Part shown: piece after piece, positions 26,926 to 35,144 of the stretch
Layout: every line of letters begins with the position of its first letter
How positions within the stretch are numbered: position 1 is the first letter of the stretch
Source: Phycisphaeraceae bacterium
Lineage (GTDB): Bacteria; Planctomycetota; Phycisphaerae; Phycisphaerales; Zrk34
Direction: 5' to 3'
Assembly: GCA_028282805.1 (NCBI GenBank)
Contig: JANQHD010000051.1
Location: 1 to 64,000 of the forward strand
Length of the DNA stretch: 64,000 nt
Made by a program: the position numbers and the translations under genes
The notes under the pieces: model-generated
Databases searched by the model: none
Seen by the model: the letters and a program-made list of their open reading frames with translations, nothing else
What the model was told of the DNA's origin: nothing

Positions 26926-28050
26926 TCACGCGGAGGCGTCGGCCAGCGCGGTGGCATGTACGGCCGTTTGCACCGAGCGTAAACCGTTTACCTCGGTCAC
27001 ACGGCGCAGGTGGGTAGGGTCGGCGATCGCCTCGAGTTGGTCGGCCATCAGCTCACGCAGCACGTGCCCATACAGCGCGGGCTTATTCATGCCGGCTTGC
27101 GAAGTCACACGCCAATAACCGTCGACGGTGTAAGGTTTGTGCCGGCTGTTGCCCTTGCGTTCGTCGCTCGCGTATGACGCGATCGGTTGCACTTCGGGCA
27201 GGGGCAGCAGCGATGTGATACGGTCGAGCTGCGCCTGCTCGGCGAACACCTCGACCGTGATCGACGTCGGCACCCACTCGTCGAGCGTGACTGAGCCGTG
27301 CTCGAACAGCAACCGCATCTGCTGGCGGTCGAGCCGCGTTGGTTGCGTGAAGCCGTGGTAGAAGTTGACGAGCGCCCCGTCGCCGTAGCGCACGGTGGCG
27401 TTGACCTGGTCGACGATCGGTCCGCCGGCGCGTCGACAGTGCTGCGCCGCAACGACTTGCCCCTCACCCAGCCACCACTCGAAAAGGTCGAAAAAATGCA
27501 CGCCGTGCTCGACGAAGATGCCGCCCGACACGTCGCGTTGCCAGAACCAGTGGTCGGGCCCGAGCGGCTCGTCCTTCGCGTAATTCTCGAAATACCCGTG
27601 CAGCGGTTGGCCGAGCAGTTGGGCTTCGGTGATCCGCTTGACCGCTTCGCACAGCGGGTTGTAGCGCATGATCAGGTTCGCCGCGAGCACCTTGCCCTGT
27701 TGCTCGGCGAGCGCGACGAGCCGTCGTGCTTCGTTGACGTTCATCGTCAACGGCTTCTCGCAAAGCACGTGCTTGCCCGCGCGCAGCGCCCGATCGGCGA
27801 GGTCCGCGTGGGTGTTGGGGGGTGTGGCGATGTGCACGAGGCCGACGTCATCGCGCGCGAGCAGCTCGTCGACCGATCCGCACGCCCGCATGCCGAACCG
27901 CGCGGCCGCCTGCTCGGCGGTCTGACGGTCGCGGTCGACCAGCGCGATGGGCTTGATCGAGTCGAGTTGGCGGTACTGTTCGATACAGAACTGACCGAAC
28001 GCGCCCGCGCCGATCAGGCCGTAACCGAGGGTGTCGTGTCGCTCTGGCAT
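26926..28050 (-). CDS. Gfo/Idh/MocA family oxidoreductase
   Basis: The 374-residue protein has an N-terminal Rossmann fold (GYGLIGAGAFGQFCIEQY), the family motif EKPLTMN with its catalytic-type Lys, and a C-terminal alpha/beta domain including GGIFVEHGVHFFDLFEWW. It is closely similar along its length to the C-terminal half of the upstream gene, for example HWFWQRDVSGGIFVEHGVH against HWFWDTEQSGGIFIEHGVH, so the two are tandem paralogues. The ATG at 28050 lies 7 bp after the stop of that gene. A TATAAT directly upstream (complement of 28058-28063) hints at an internal promoter with almost no leader. The substrate is unknown, probably a sugar. Confidence 0.88.
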   Translation of the reverse strand: MPERHDTLGYGLIGAGAFGQFCIEQYRQLDSIKPIALVDRDRQTAEQAAARFGMRACGSVDELLARDDVGLVHIATPPNTHADLADRALRAGKHVLCEKPLTMNVNEARRLVALAEQQGKVLAANLIMRYNPLCEAVKRITEAQLLGQPLHGYFENYAKDEPLGPDHWFWQRDVSGGIFVEHGVHFFDLFEWWLGEGQVVAAQHCRRAGGPIVDQVNATVRYGDGALVNFYHGFTQPTRLDRQQMRLLFEHGSVTLDEWVPTSITVEVFAEQAQLDRITSLLPLPEVQPIASYASDERKGNSRHKPYTVDGYWRVTSQAGMNKPALYGHVLRELMADQLEAIADPTHLRRVTEVNGLRSVQTAVHATALADASA

Positions 28051-28057
28051 GGCCGGA

Positions 28058-30250
28058 TTATACACGCCGCGCAAGCTCGTCGGCGTCGGCGGCCAGCTGC
28101 AGCGCAGCGACGGCGTCGTCGGGTGTCACGCGCATGCGGTGCCGGCGGTTGGCGATGCGGCGCGTCAGGTCGGCCATCAGGTCGCGCACCGCGCGGCCGT
28201 AAAGGGTCTGCTTGTCGTCCTCGCCCGACCAGCTGATGCGGACCTCGGCGTCGGCGCGTTCGTTGCGGCCGCGCCGGCCGACCACCGGCCGATCGCCGGG
28301 CAGCCGGCGGAGTGTTTCGATCTGCGCCCCGGCGAGCAACGCCGCGACCTGCTCGATTTGTTCGTCGCTGAGCACGGCGATCAGCTGCAGGTCACCGGCG
28401 ATCCACCCGTCGAGCCGCAGCTCGCCGCGCTCGAACAGCAGGCGCATCCGCTGGCGGTCGAGCCAGTGGTTCTGCGTAAAACCGTGGTAGAAGTTGACGG
28501 TGGTCTGTGTGCCGAAGCCGACCTCTGCGGTGGCCTGGTCGACGATGGTCGTGCCGGGGCGCTGCTGCTGGTGTGCGGCGAGCGTGCGGCCATCGCCCAA
28601 CCAGTGCCGCAACAGGTCGAAGCTGTGCACGCCGTGCTCGATAAAAATGCCGCCGCTCTGTTCGGTGTCCCAGAACCAGTGGTCGGCCGGTAAGCCGCCG
28701 TCGCCCGCGTAGTTGGTGAACGACCCACGCAGCGGCGCGCCCAGCAGGCCGGTGGTGATCAGCGTTTTCACGGGCTCGACCAGAGGCCCGTAGCGCATCA
28801 TCAGGTTCACCGCCAACGCGCGGTCGTGTTCCGCCGCGAGCGACAGAACTTGGCGCGCATCGGCCAGCGACGTGGCGATCGGCTTTTCGATCAGCACGTG
28901 CTTGCCCGCGCGCAAACACCGGCCGGCCAACTCGGCGTGGCTGGCGGGCGTGGTGGCGATGTGCAGCAGGTCGATCCGCGCATCGGCGAGCAGCGCGGGC
29001 AGGTCGTCGTATGCGTGCAACTCGTTCTCGGCGGCAAAACGCGAGGCGCTTTCGTGCGTGCGGCTCCACACGCCGACCGGCTCGATGCCGTCCAGTTGCC
29101 GGTACTGCCTCAAACAGAACTGCGCGAAGCGGCTCGCGCCGACCACCGCGAATCCGATCGCGCCGGCCGGCGCGGCGTGCACGTCGATGTTGTGGCGTTG
29201 GTCGTACAGTTGCAGTTCCAACGCCGCCAGCAAGTGCGCCAGGTACGACTCGGCGCCCTGGTTCTTGTTCAGGCCTTCCGGTTGAAGGCCGTCGTAGATA
29301 CCGCCCGTGTCCTCGTCGATCAGCGACAAACCGAGGTCGTTTCGCCCGGTAAACCAAGTGTAACTCCGGTGGGCCTCGTTCAGCCACGCCTCATCGCCAG
29401 TCACTTCGGCGGCGGCGAGCGCGGCTTGCACCAGGCACTGCGCCTCGATCGCCTGCTGGTCGAACTTCGCGTGGTGACCGCTGCGTGTGAGCCAGCCGGC
29501 GTTGCCGATCACGCTGAGGTGGCCCTCCGGCGCGGTCTGCACGTCGATGCACCAGCGCAGCGATCGCAGCGCGGCGTCGACCATGTCGTCACGCCCAAGC
29601 GCCCGACCCGTCACCAGCAGCGCGTGCGGCAGCTTCGCGTTGCCCCACGTCAGCATGTTCACCCACCACGGCCAACCGTCGCCGGCGTTGGAGCGCCACA
29701 CCTCGTAAAAGCGATCGCCGATCGCCCGCTGCTGTTCGCGGCAGGCGTCGAGCTCACCGCTCGCGGCCAACCGTTCGTCCAGCGCGACCAACGTGTACGC
29801 CATCGGGTGCACGTGCTCGAAACGCGCCACCGCGGGCAGGGCGCGGTCGAAGATCACCTCGGCCAGTTCCTTGACGCGCTCGCTCGGAGCGAAGCGGCTG
29901 GCCACGCCCAGCGACCACAGCGCGCGGCAGTGGCTGTCGTCGCTGCCCACGTCCTCCAGCCACCGTCGCTCGTAGCTCATGAAGTTGCGGAAGCAGCCGT
30001 CCTTGTTGAGCGCGTTGACCACGAACGCGAGGTAGCGGTCGAGCAGTTCGGCGCACGCGCCGTCGTGGTGCAGGTGCTCGTACAGCACCGCGGCGATCAG
30101 CGCGCGGGCGTTGTCGTCGATGCAGTAGCCGTGCTCGGCGTCGGGCACGTGGTACTTGGCGTGCTGGAACAGCCCCGTGTCGTCGGTCATGCGCTGCAGG
30201 TGGCGCAGGTCGACGCGGGGCACAACGGGTTGCGCAGCACGCTCGCTCAT
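28058..30250 (-). CDS. fusion: helical glycosidase-like domain plus Gfo/Idh/MocA oxidoreductase
   Basis: The 730-residue protein has two parts. Residues about 1-350 are helical with repeated aromatic segments (TGLFQHAKYHVPD, YCIDDNARALIAA, GWPWWVNMLTWGNAKLPHAL) typical of an (alpha/alpha)6-barrel, six-hairpin glycosidase-like fold; I recall related domains near GH130 genes but cannot name a family. Residues about 360-730 are a full Gfo/Idh/MocA dehydrogenase (GFAVVGASRFAQFCLRQY, EKPIATS, FIEHGVHSFDLLRHW) paralogous to the next gene. No signal peptide is present, so it should act in the cytoplasm. It starts 3 bp after the beta-CASP gene stop and ends 7 bp before its paralogue. A coupled oxidation and glycosidic-bond reaction is possible; this is inference. 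Confidence 0.82.
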   Translation of the reverse strand: MSERAAQPVVPRVDLRHLQRMTDDTGLFQHAKYHVPDAEHGYCIDDNARALIAAVLYEHLHHDGACAELLDRYLAFVVNALNKDGCFRNFMSYERRWLEDVGSDDSHCRALWSLGVASRFAPSERVKELAEVIFDRALPAVARFEHVHPMAYTLVALDERLAASGELDACREQQRAIGDRFYEVWRSNAGDGWPWWVNMLTWGNAKLPHALLVTGRALGRDDMVDAALRSLRWCIDVQTAPEGHLSVIGNAGWLTRSGHHAKFDQQAIEAQCLVQAALAAAEVTGDEAWLNEAHRSYTWFTGRNDLGLSLIDEDTGGIYDGLQPEGLNKNQGAESYLAHLLAALELQLYDQRHNIDVHAAPAGAIGFAVVGASRFAQFCLRQYRQLDGIEPVGVWSRTHESASRFAAENELHAYDDLPALLADARIDLLHIATTPASHAELAGRCLRAGKHVLIEKPIATSLADARQVLSLAAEHDRALAVNLMMRYGPLVEPVKTLITTGLLGAPLRGSFTNYAGDGGLPADHWFWDTEQSGGIFIEHGVHSFDLLRHWLGDGRTLAAHQQQRPGTTIVDQATAEVGFGTQTTVNFYHGFTQNHWLDRQRMRLLFERGELRLDGWIAGDLQLIAVLSDEQIEQVAALLAGAQIETLRRLPGDRPVVGRRGRNERADAEVRISWSGEDDKQTLYGRAVRDLMADLTRRIANRRHRMRVTPDDAVAALQLAADADELARRV

Positions 30251-30253
30251 CCG

Positions 30254-31651
30254 CTAATCCAGTTCCACCTCGTCGAGGTATTGCGGCACGTGCGCGTCGT
30301 AGCCGTGTTTCGACTTGATCTCGCCGCACAGGTTGTCCGCGGCCTCGGCGTCGCCGTGCGTAAGGAACACCTTGCGGGGTTGCTTGATGTTGCCGACCCA
30401 TTTCAGCAAGTCTTCGCGGTCGCCGTGGGCGCTGAAGCCATCGATCGTGGCGATGTTGGCGAACACGTCGCGCTTGATGCCGAAGATGCGCACGTCGCGC
30501 CTGCCGTCGCGGATCATCCGCCCCAGCGTGCCCACCGACTGGTAACCGACGAATAAGATTGTCGACTCGGGTCGGCCGATGTTCGCTACCAGGTGGTGCT
30601 TGACCCGCCCGCCGGTGCACATGCCCGAGCCGGCCATGATGATCGCGGTGCCCTTGATGTTGTTGATCGACTTCGACCCGTCGACCGTCCGCACGAGGTT
30701 CACGCAGTGCCACGCGTTGCGCAGCCGGCCGGACTCGAGCGCTTCCTGCATCTGGTCGTCCATGTAATCGCGGTGGCGCAGGAAGATCTCCGTCGCGTTC
30801 ACCGCCATCGGCGAGTCGAGGAACACCGGCAAGCACGGCACGCGCTTCGCCTGGATCAGCTCCGTCAGGTGCAGCATCATCTCCTGCGCCCGCTCGATGG
30901 CAAACGTGGGGATGACCACGTTGCCGCCGCGCTCGATCGTGTCCTTGATGACCTTTTCGAGCAGGTCGCGCACGTTACCCGAGTCGCGGTGGTCGCGGTC
31001 GCCGTAGGTCGACTCCATCACCACGTGGTCGGCGGACTCGAACAGCGTCGGGTCGCCCACGATCGGCGCATCGGCCTGCCCGATGTCGCCGGAGAAGATG
31101 ACCCGGCGTTTTGTTCCGTTGGCGCTGACGTCGATCGCCAGCGACGCGGCGCCGAGGATGTGGCCCGCTTCGTGGTACGTGACCGTGATATCGTTGCCGA
31201 GGTCGACGGGGGTGTCGAAGCCGGTCGTGTCGAACCGGCCGGACACACGCTCTGCGTCTTCAACGGTGTACAACGGCTCGTAGGGGTGCTTGCTCTTGAC
31301 GCCCGCCTTGCGGTGGCGCTTCTGCTTGTACTTGACGTCTTCCTGCTGGATGCGGGCCGAGTCGTTCATCACCAGCTGCGCCAGCTCGGCGCTGGGCTCG
31401 GTGGTGACGATGCGGCCGTTGAAACCGTCGCGCACGAGCTTGGGGATCAGCCCGCAGTGGTCGAGGTGCGCGTGCGTGAGCAGCAGCACGTCGATCGACT
31501 TGGGGCTGACCGGGCACGGGTCCCAGTTGCGCTCTTGGAACTTGCGCTCCTGGAACATGCCGTGGTCGATCATGATGCGCTTGCCCGCCGCTTCCAGCAG
31601 GTAGCTAGACCCGGTCACCTGGCGGTTGGCGCCTAAAAACTTGAGCTTCAT
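30254..31651 (-). CDS. MBL-fold beta-CASP ribonuclease-like protein
   Basis: The 465-residue protein has the metallo-beta-lactamase core with the metal motif THAHLDHCG, HEAGHILGA and FSGDIG, followed by a beta-CASP insert and its signature segments FLDSPMAV, AGSGMCTGGR, DGFSAHGD and FLTHGDAEA. This is the family of bacterial RNase J and YSH1/CPSF73-like RNA-processing nucleases; the short form without an RNase J C-terminal domain resembles the CPSF73-like bacterial proteins. It heads the operon with the dehydrogenase fusion, dehydrogenase and GH130 genes. Why an RNA nuclease should share that operon is unclear. A perfect 12-bp palindrome lies just before the start. Confidence 0.9.
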   Translation of the reverse strand: MKLKFLGANRQVTGSSYLLEAAGKRIMIDHGMFQERKFQERNWDPCPVSPKSIDVLLLTHAHLDHCGLIPKLVRDGFNGRIVTTEPSAELAQLVMNDSARIQQEDVKYKQKRHRKAGVKSKHPYEPLYTVEDAERVSGRFDTTGFDTPVDLGNDITVTYHEAGHILGAASLAIDVSANGTKRRVIFSGDIGQADAPIVGDPTLFESADHVVMESTYGDRDHRDSGNVRDLLEKVIKDTIERGGNVVIPTFAIERAQEMMLHLTELIQAKRVPCLPVFLDSPMAVNATEIFLRHRDYMDDQMQEALESGRLRNAWHCVNLVRTVDGSKSINNIKGTAIIMAGSGMCTGGRVKHHLVANIGRPESTILFVGYQSVGTLGRMIRDGRRDVRIFGIKRDVFANIATIDGFSAHGDREDLLKWVGNIKQPRKVFLTHGDAEAADNLCGEIKSKHGYDAHVPQYLDEVELD

Positions 31652-31661
31652 GCGTTGTAGT

Positions 31662-31673
31662 GTAATCGATTAC
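31662..31673. promoter_or_regulatory. perfect palindrome upstream of the beta-CASP gene
   Basis: GTAATCGATTAC is its own reverse complement and lies 10 bp upstream of the beta-CASP start codon (31651), in the 32-bp gap after the protease gene. It could be a dimeric regulator site; no other copy was noticed. The function is inferred only from symmetry and position. Confidence 0.35.
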
Positions 31674-31683
31674 GGCGTCGGGC

Positions 31684-32763
31684 TTAAACGGCACGCCGCC
31701 GGCACAGCGCCAGCCCGCCGACCGCCAACAGGCACAGCGATGCGGGCTCAGGGATGTTCGCCGTGACAAAATTGTCGTACGCCGAGACCAGCACGCCGCC
31801 CGCGACGGAATCGAACAGCGGCGAGGGCAGGCCCGCTAAGTCGAGCGTAAAGGTGTTCACGCCGAACACGCTCAGCTCGTCGGCCTGCGGCACCAGGTCG
31901 AGGTTCACATCGTCCCACACGAAGCTCGGCCCGCCCGAGTCGCCGCCGCCGATGGTGGTTTCGAAGAAGTTGCCGATGCTCGCGCCGTCGCCGAGCGTGT
32001 CGGTGGCGCTGCCGTCCTCGTCGATGTCCCAGAAGAACAACTCGGGCTGGGTGAACGGCGCTTCGTCGTCGACGTCGAACGTGGCGGTGATGTTCTGACC
32101 GAAACGCTTGACGAAAAAGTTCGGCGCGACGTTGTACCCGTTGACCGCGTCGCCGCTGGTGCCGTAGCCGGCCATGATCAGCGCCTGGGCGGTGACGAAC
32201 GGGTCGGTGTGCAGGCCGTAGATCGGCACGCCCGCCGGGATCGGGCTGGCCAGCTCGATGATTGCGATGTCGTCGTTGATCGACGGGTTGGCGAAGCCGG
32301 TGTAGTCCGGGTGGATCGTCACGCTTTGCATGCTGATGAGCGTGGGCGAGGGCTGGTGGTTGAAGATCACGCTGCTGCTGGTCAGGTTCGCGTCGCTGAC
32401 CCCGTCGTTGTTCGTGTCGAGGCAGTGCGCGGCGGTGAGGATGTGCCGATCGGAGATCACCGTGCCGGAGCAGATGAAGCTGCCGTCGGGGCTGATCGTG
32501 TTGATGGAGACCACGCCGGCGTAAGGCGAGGTCGGCACGTTGGGGTCGACACGGTCGGCGGGCGTGACCGGCGGCGTGCCGTTCGGGTCGCCCACGGAAA
32601 TGAGCCTGTTGGCCAGCGCGGGATCGGCGTCGAATAAATACGGCGTTAAGTCGACCACCGGTTGTGCGTAGCCCGTCGCCCGGGCGGCGCCGTGTGTCAG
32701 CATCGCCACGAGCCCGGCGGTCAGAATAATACGGGCGGTCGAACAACGCGGCGGTGCGATCAT
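31684..32763 (-). CDS. exported trypsin-like serine protease with PEP-CTERM anchor
   Basis: The 359-residue protein has a signal region (ARIILTAGLVAMLTHGAARA, about 10-29) and a chymotrypsin-fold domain with all three catalytic residues: His113 (TAAHC), Asp165 (NDDIAIIEL) and Ser276 (GGGDSGGPS). It ends with the PEP-CTERM tail IPEPASLCLLAVGGLALCRR, a sorting signal processed by exosortase-type systems. The ATG at 32763 places the signal at the start and has a weak ribosome site (GGAG); an in-frame start 42 bp upstream is less likely. It precedes the beta-CASP operon by 32 bp on the same strand, but its exported role suggests a separate function. Confidence 0.85.
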   Translation of the reverse strand: MIAPPRCSTARIILTAGLVAMLTHGAARATGYAQPVVDLTPYLFDADPALANRLISVGDPNGTPPVTPADRVDPNVPTSPYAGVVSINTISPDGSFICSGTVISDRHILTAAHCLDTNNDGVSDANLTSSSVIFNHQPSPTLISMQSVTIHPDYTGFANPSINDDIAIIELASPIPAGVPIYGLHTDPFVTAQALIMAGYGTSGDAVNGYNVAPNFFVKRFGQNITATFDVDDEAPFTQPELFFWDIDEDGSATDTLGDGASIGNFFETTIGGGDSGGPSFVWDDVNLDLVPQADELSVFGVNTFTLDLAGLPSPLFDSVAGGVLVSAYDNFVTANIPEPASLCLLAVGGLALCRRRAV

Positions 32764-32998
32764 GAGACGCGACTCCGTTCCGTCTCGCTCTCGTCGCCAC
32801 GGCAATCGCTGGCTTTGTCACGGACCCAACGCCGGCTCAGCACAACGCCGACGCGTTTAACTCGATCTCATCTCTTCGGGGAGCGCGTGCGGCACGCGCG
32901 GTGGCGGAATAACCTATTGAAAACTACACGATCAGTGCCGTCAGTCAACACAAATGATTGATTATTCTGTGTTTGCCCCGGCGGGGAACCGGCGGTCT

Positions 32999-33412
32999 TC
33001 AGATCAACCCGAGTTGTAGCTTGGCCGCGTCGGACATCATGTCGCGGTGCCACAGCGGGTCCCACACGATGTTCACGTGCGCCTCGGTCACGCCCTCGAC
33101 CGATTCGATCGCGCCCTTGACGCTCAGCGGCAGCGACTGGGCCTCGGGGCAGTTGGGCGTGGTCAGCGTCATGTTCACGTTGACGATGCCGGACTGTTCG
33201 TTGGCGTCGACGTCGTAGATCAGGCCTAGCTCGTAGATGTTGATCGGGATCTCCGGGTCGTACACGTGCTTGCACGCCCAGATCGCCTTGTCCTTGAGTG
33301 TCGCGTCGTCGGGCAACGGCTCGACCTGGTGCCGCTTGGTGCGCTGGGGCTGCGGCAGGCCGGCTTGCGGCAGCGCGCTGATCGGCGTCGGGTTGGTCGG
33401 TTGATCGGTCAT
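32999..33412 (-). CDS. sufT: SufT/MIP18-type iron-sulphur assembly factor
   Basis: The 137-residue DUF59 protein has the core YDPEIPINIYELGLIYDV (Asp52-Pro53-Glu54) and the conserved cysteine in TTPNCPEA (Cys88), followed by WDPLWHRDMM near the end. SufT proteins help mature iron-sulphur proteins. The first 35 or so residues are a Pro/Gln-rich extension outside the domain. Its start overlaps the sufE stop as ATGA. It is the last gene of the suf operon; the region from 32764 to 32998 downstream has no gene, and I saw no clear terminator there. Confidence 0.9.
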   Translation of the reverse strand: MTDQPTNPTPISALPQAGLPQPQRTKRHQVEPLPDDATLKDKAIWACKHVYDPEIPINIYELGLIYDVDANEQSGIVNVNMTLTTPNCPEAQSLPLSVKGAIESVEGVTEAHVNIVWDPLWHRDMMSDAAKLQLGLI

Positions 33413-33840
33413 GCGTGTTCGGTGGCGAGCTTTTGGATGCGCTGCACCATCGCGTGCAGGCCGTTACGCCGCGTGGGGCTGAGGTGCTGTTCGAGGTCGA
33501 GCCGGTTGAAGATCGCCTGCGAGTCGATCGCCAGCATCTCCGCGGGTGTCTTGCCGTTGTAGATCGTCATCAGGATCGCGATCAGGCCGTTGACGATGTG
33601 CGCATCGCTGACGGCTTGGAACTCGATCCGCATCTTGCCGTTGTGGGTGACCACGTGCGCGACGAGCCAGACCTGCGACTGGCAACCGTGCACCTTGTTG
33701 CCTTCGATGCGATCGGTCTCGAGGAACGGCGGCAGCTTCTTGCCGAGGTCCAGCAGGTACGAGAAGCGTTGCTCCCAGTCCCCGAGGAACTCGAAGCCGG
33801 TCGTGATGTCGTCGATGGTCATGCCGTCCAGCGCGGGCAC
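33409..33840 (-). CDS. sufE: SufE sulphur acceptor protein
   Basis: SufE takes persulphide sulphur from SufS and passes it to the SufBCD scaffold. The 143-residue protein has the active cysteine Cys53 in KVHGCQSQVWL, DAHIVNGLIAILMTIYNGK, and the closing LSPTRRNGLHAMV typical of SufE rather than SufU. The start is GTG at 33840: AAGGAG lies 6 nt upstream, while the next in-frame ATG 18 bp later lacks a ribosome site. It begins 10 bp after sufS and overlaps sufT. Confidence 0.94.
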   Translation of the reverse strand: MPALDGMTIDDITTGFEFLGDWEQRFSYLLDLGKKLPPFLETDRIEGNKVHGCQSQVWLVAHVVTHNGKMRIEFQAVSDAHIVNGLIAILMTIYNGKTPAEMLAIDSQAIFNRLDLEQHLSPTRRNGLHAMVQRIQKLATEHA

Positions 33841-33850
33841 GGCTCGCTCC

Positions 33851-35107
33851 TTATGCGAAGATCGTTTTGACCTTCTCCAGCGCGGCGATCAGCTTGTCGA
33901 TCTCGTCGGTCGTGTTGTAGAACGCCGCCGACGCCCGCACGGTGGCGGGGATGCCGAAGCGGTCCATGACCGGCTGCGTGCAGTGGTGGCCGGTGCGGAT
34001 GGCGACGGCTTCGTGGTCGAGCACGGGGCTCATGTCGTAGGGGTGGATGCCGTCGAGGGTGAAGCTGAACACCGCCGCCTTGTCGGGCGCGGCGCCGATG
34101 AGCTTCAAGCCGTCAACGGATTGCAACGCCGCGGTGCCGTAGTCGAGCAGTTGCTTTTCGTGTGCGGTGATGGCGTCGAAGCCGATGGCTTGCACGTAAT
34201 CGATCGCCGCGCCCAGCGCGATCGCGCCGGCGATGTTGGGCGTGCCGGCCTCGAACTTCGCGGGGGGCTGGGCGAAGGTCGTGCCGGTGAACTTCACCTG
34301 CTCGATCATCTCGCCGCCGCCGTGGTAGGGGGGCATCGCGTCGAGCAGCTCGGCCTTGCCGTACAGCGCGCCGATGCCCGTTGGGCCGAACACCTTGTGG
34401 CCCGAGAAGGCGACGAAGTCGGCGTCCCACGCGGTCACGTCCACCGCCATGTGCGGCACGGCCTGCGCCGCGTCGGCCATCACCACCGCGCCCGCATTGT
34501 GAGCGAGATCGACGATACGCCCGATCGGGTTGATCGTACCCAACGAGTTGGACACGGCCGTGACCGCGACCATCTTCGCGCCCTCGCTCAGCAGCTTCTC
34601 GTAGGCGTCGAGCAACAGCACGCCGCGGTCGTCGAACGGGATCGGCTTGACCGTTGCGCCGGTGGCTTCGGCGACCAGCTGCCAGGGCACGATGTTCGAG
34701 TGGTGTTCCATCTCGCTGACGAGCACCACGTCGCCGGCCTTCAGGTTGGCTTTGCCCCACGCCGCGGCGACGAGGTTGATCGCCTCGGTGCAGCCGCGCG
34801 TGAACACGACCTGCCTGGCGTCGGGCGCGTTGAGGAAGCGCGCGACCTTGATGCGGGCCTGTTCGTAGGCCTGCGTGGCCAGTTCGGCGAGCTGATGAAG
34901 CCCGCGGTGCACGTTGGCGTTGTACCGGCGGTAGTAATCGTCGATCGTGTCGAGTACCGCTTGGGGCTTCTGGCTGGTCGCGGCGTTGTCGAGGTAGACC
35001 AACGGCTTGCCGTGTACCTGCTGGTGCAGCGCGGGGAAGTCACCGCGCACCCGCTCGACATCGAGTGCCGGGGCGTTGGTGTCCGTGTTGGGTTGTGCCA
35101 ATGACAT
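33851..35107 (-). CDS. sufS: SufS cysteine desulfurase (PLP-dependent)
   Basis: SufS removes sulphur from cysteine, giving alanine and an enzyme persulphide. The 418-residue protein is a group II desulfurase: PLP lysine Lys238 (FSGHKVFGPTG), the HHSN segment at 135-138, and the active cysteine Cys376 in RTGHHCTQP, the short-loop form typical of SufS. It lies between sufD (37-bp gap) and sufE (10-bp gap) in the operon. Confidence 0.96.
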   Translation of the reverse strand: MSLAQPNTDTNAPALDVERVRGDFPALHQQVHGKPLVYLDNAATSQKPQAVLDTIDDYYRRYNANVHRGLHQLAELATQAYEQARIKVARFLNAPDARQVVFTRGCTEAINLVAAAWGKANLKAGDVVLVSEMEHHSNIVPWQLVAEATGATVKPIPFDDRGVLLLDAYEKLLSEGAKMVAVTAVSNSLGTINPIGRIVDLAHNAGAVVMADAAQAVPHMAVDVTAWDADFVAFSGHKVFGPTGIGALYGKAELLDAMPPYHGGGEMIEQVKFTGTTFAQPPAKFEAGTPNIAGAIALGAAIDYVQAIGFDAITAHEKQLLDYGTAALQSVDGLKLIGAAPDKAAVFSFTLDGIHPYDMSPVLDHEAVAIRTGHHCTQPVMDRFGIPATVRASAAFYNTTDEIDKLIAALEKVKTIFA

Positions 35108-35144
35108 TGGGTATCCGGGGGCTTCCGGGGGTCGGGGGCGAGGG

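Noticed and set aside
26926-30250. The two Gfo/Idh/MocA frames as one gene split by a frameshift
   Set aside because: Each contains a complete nucleotide-binding fold and C-terminal domain, so they are two full paralogues.
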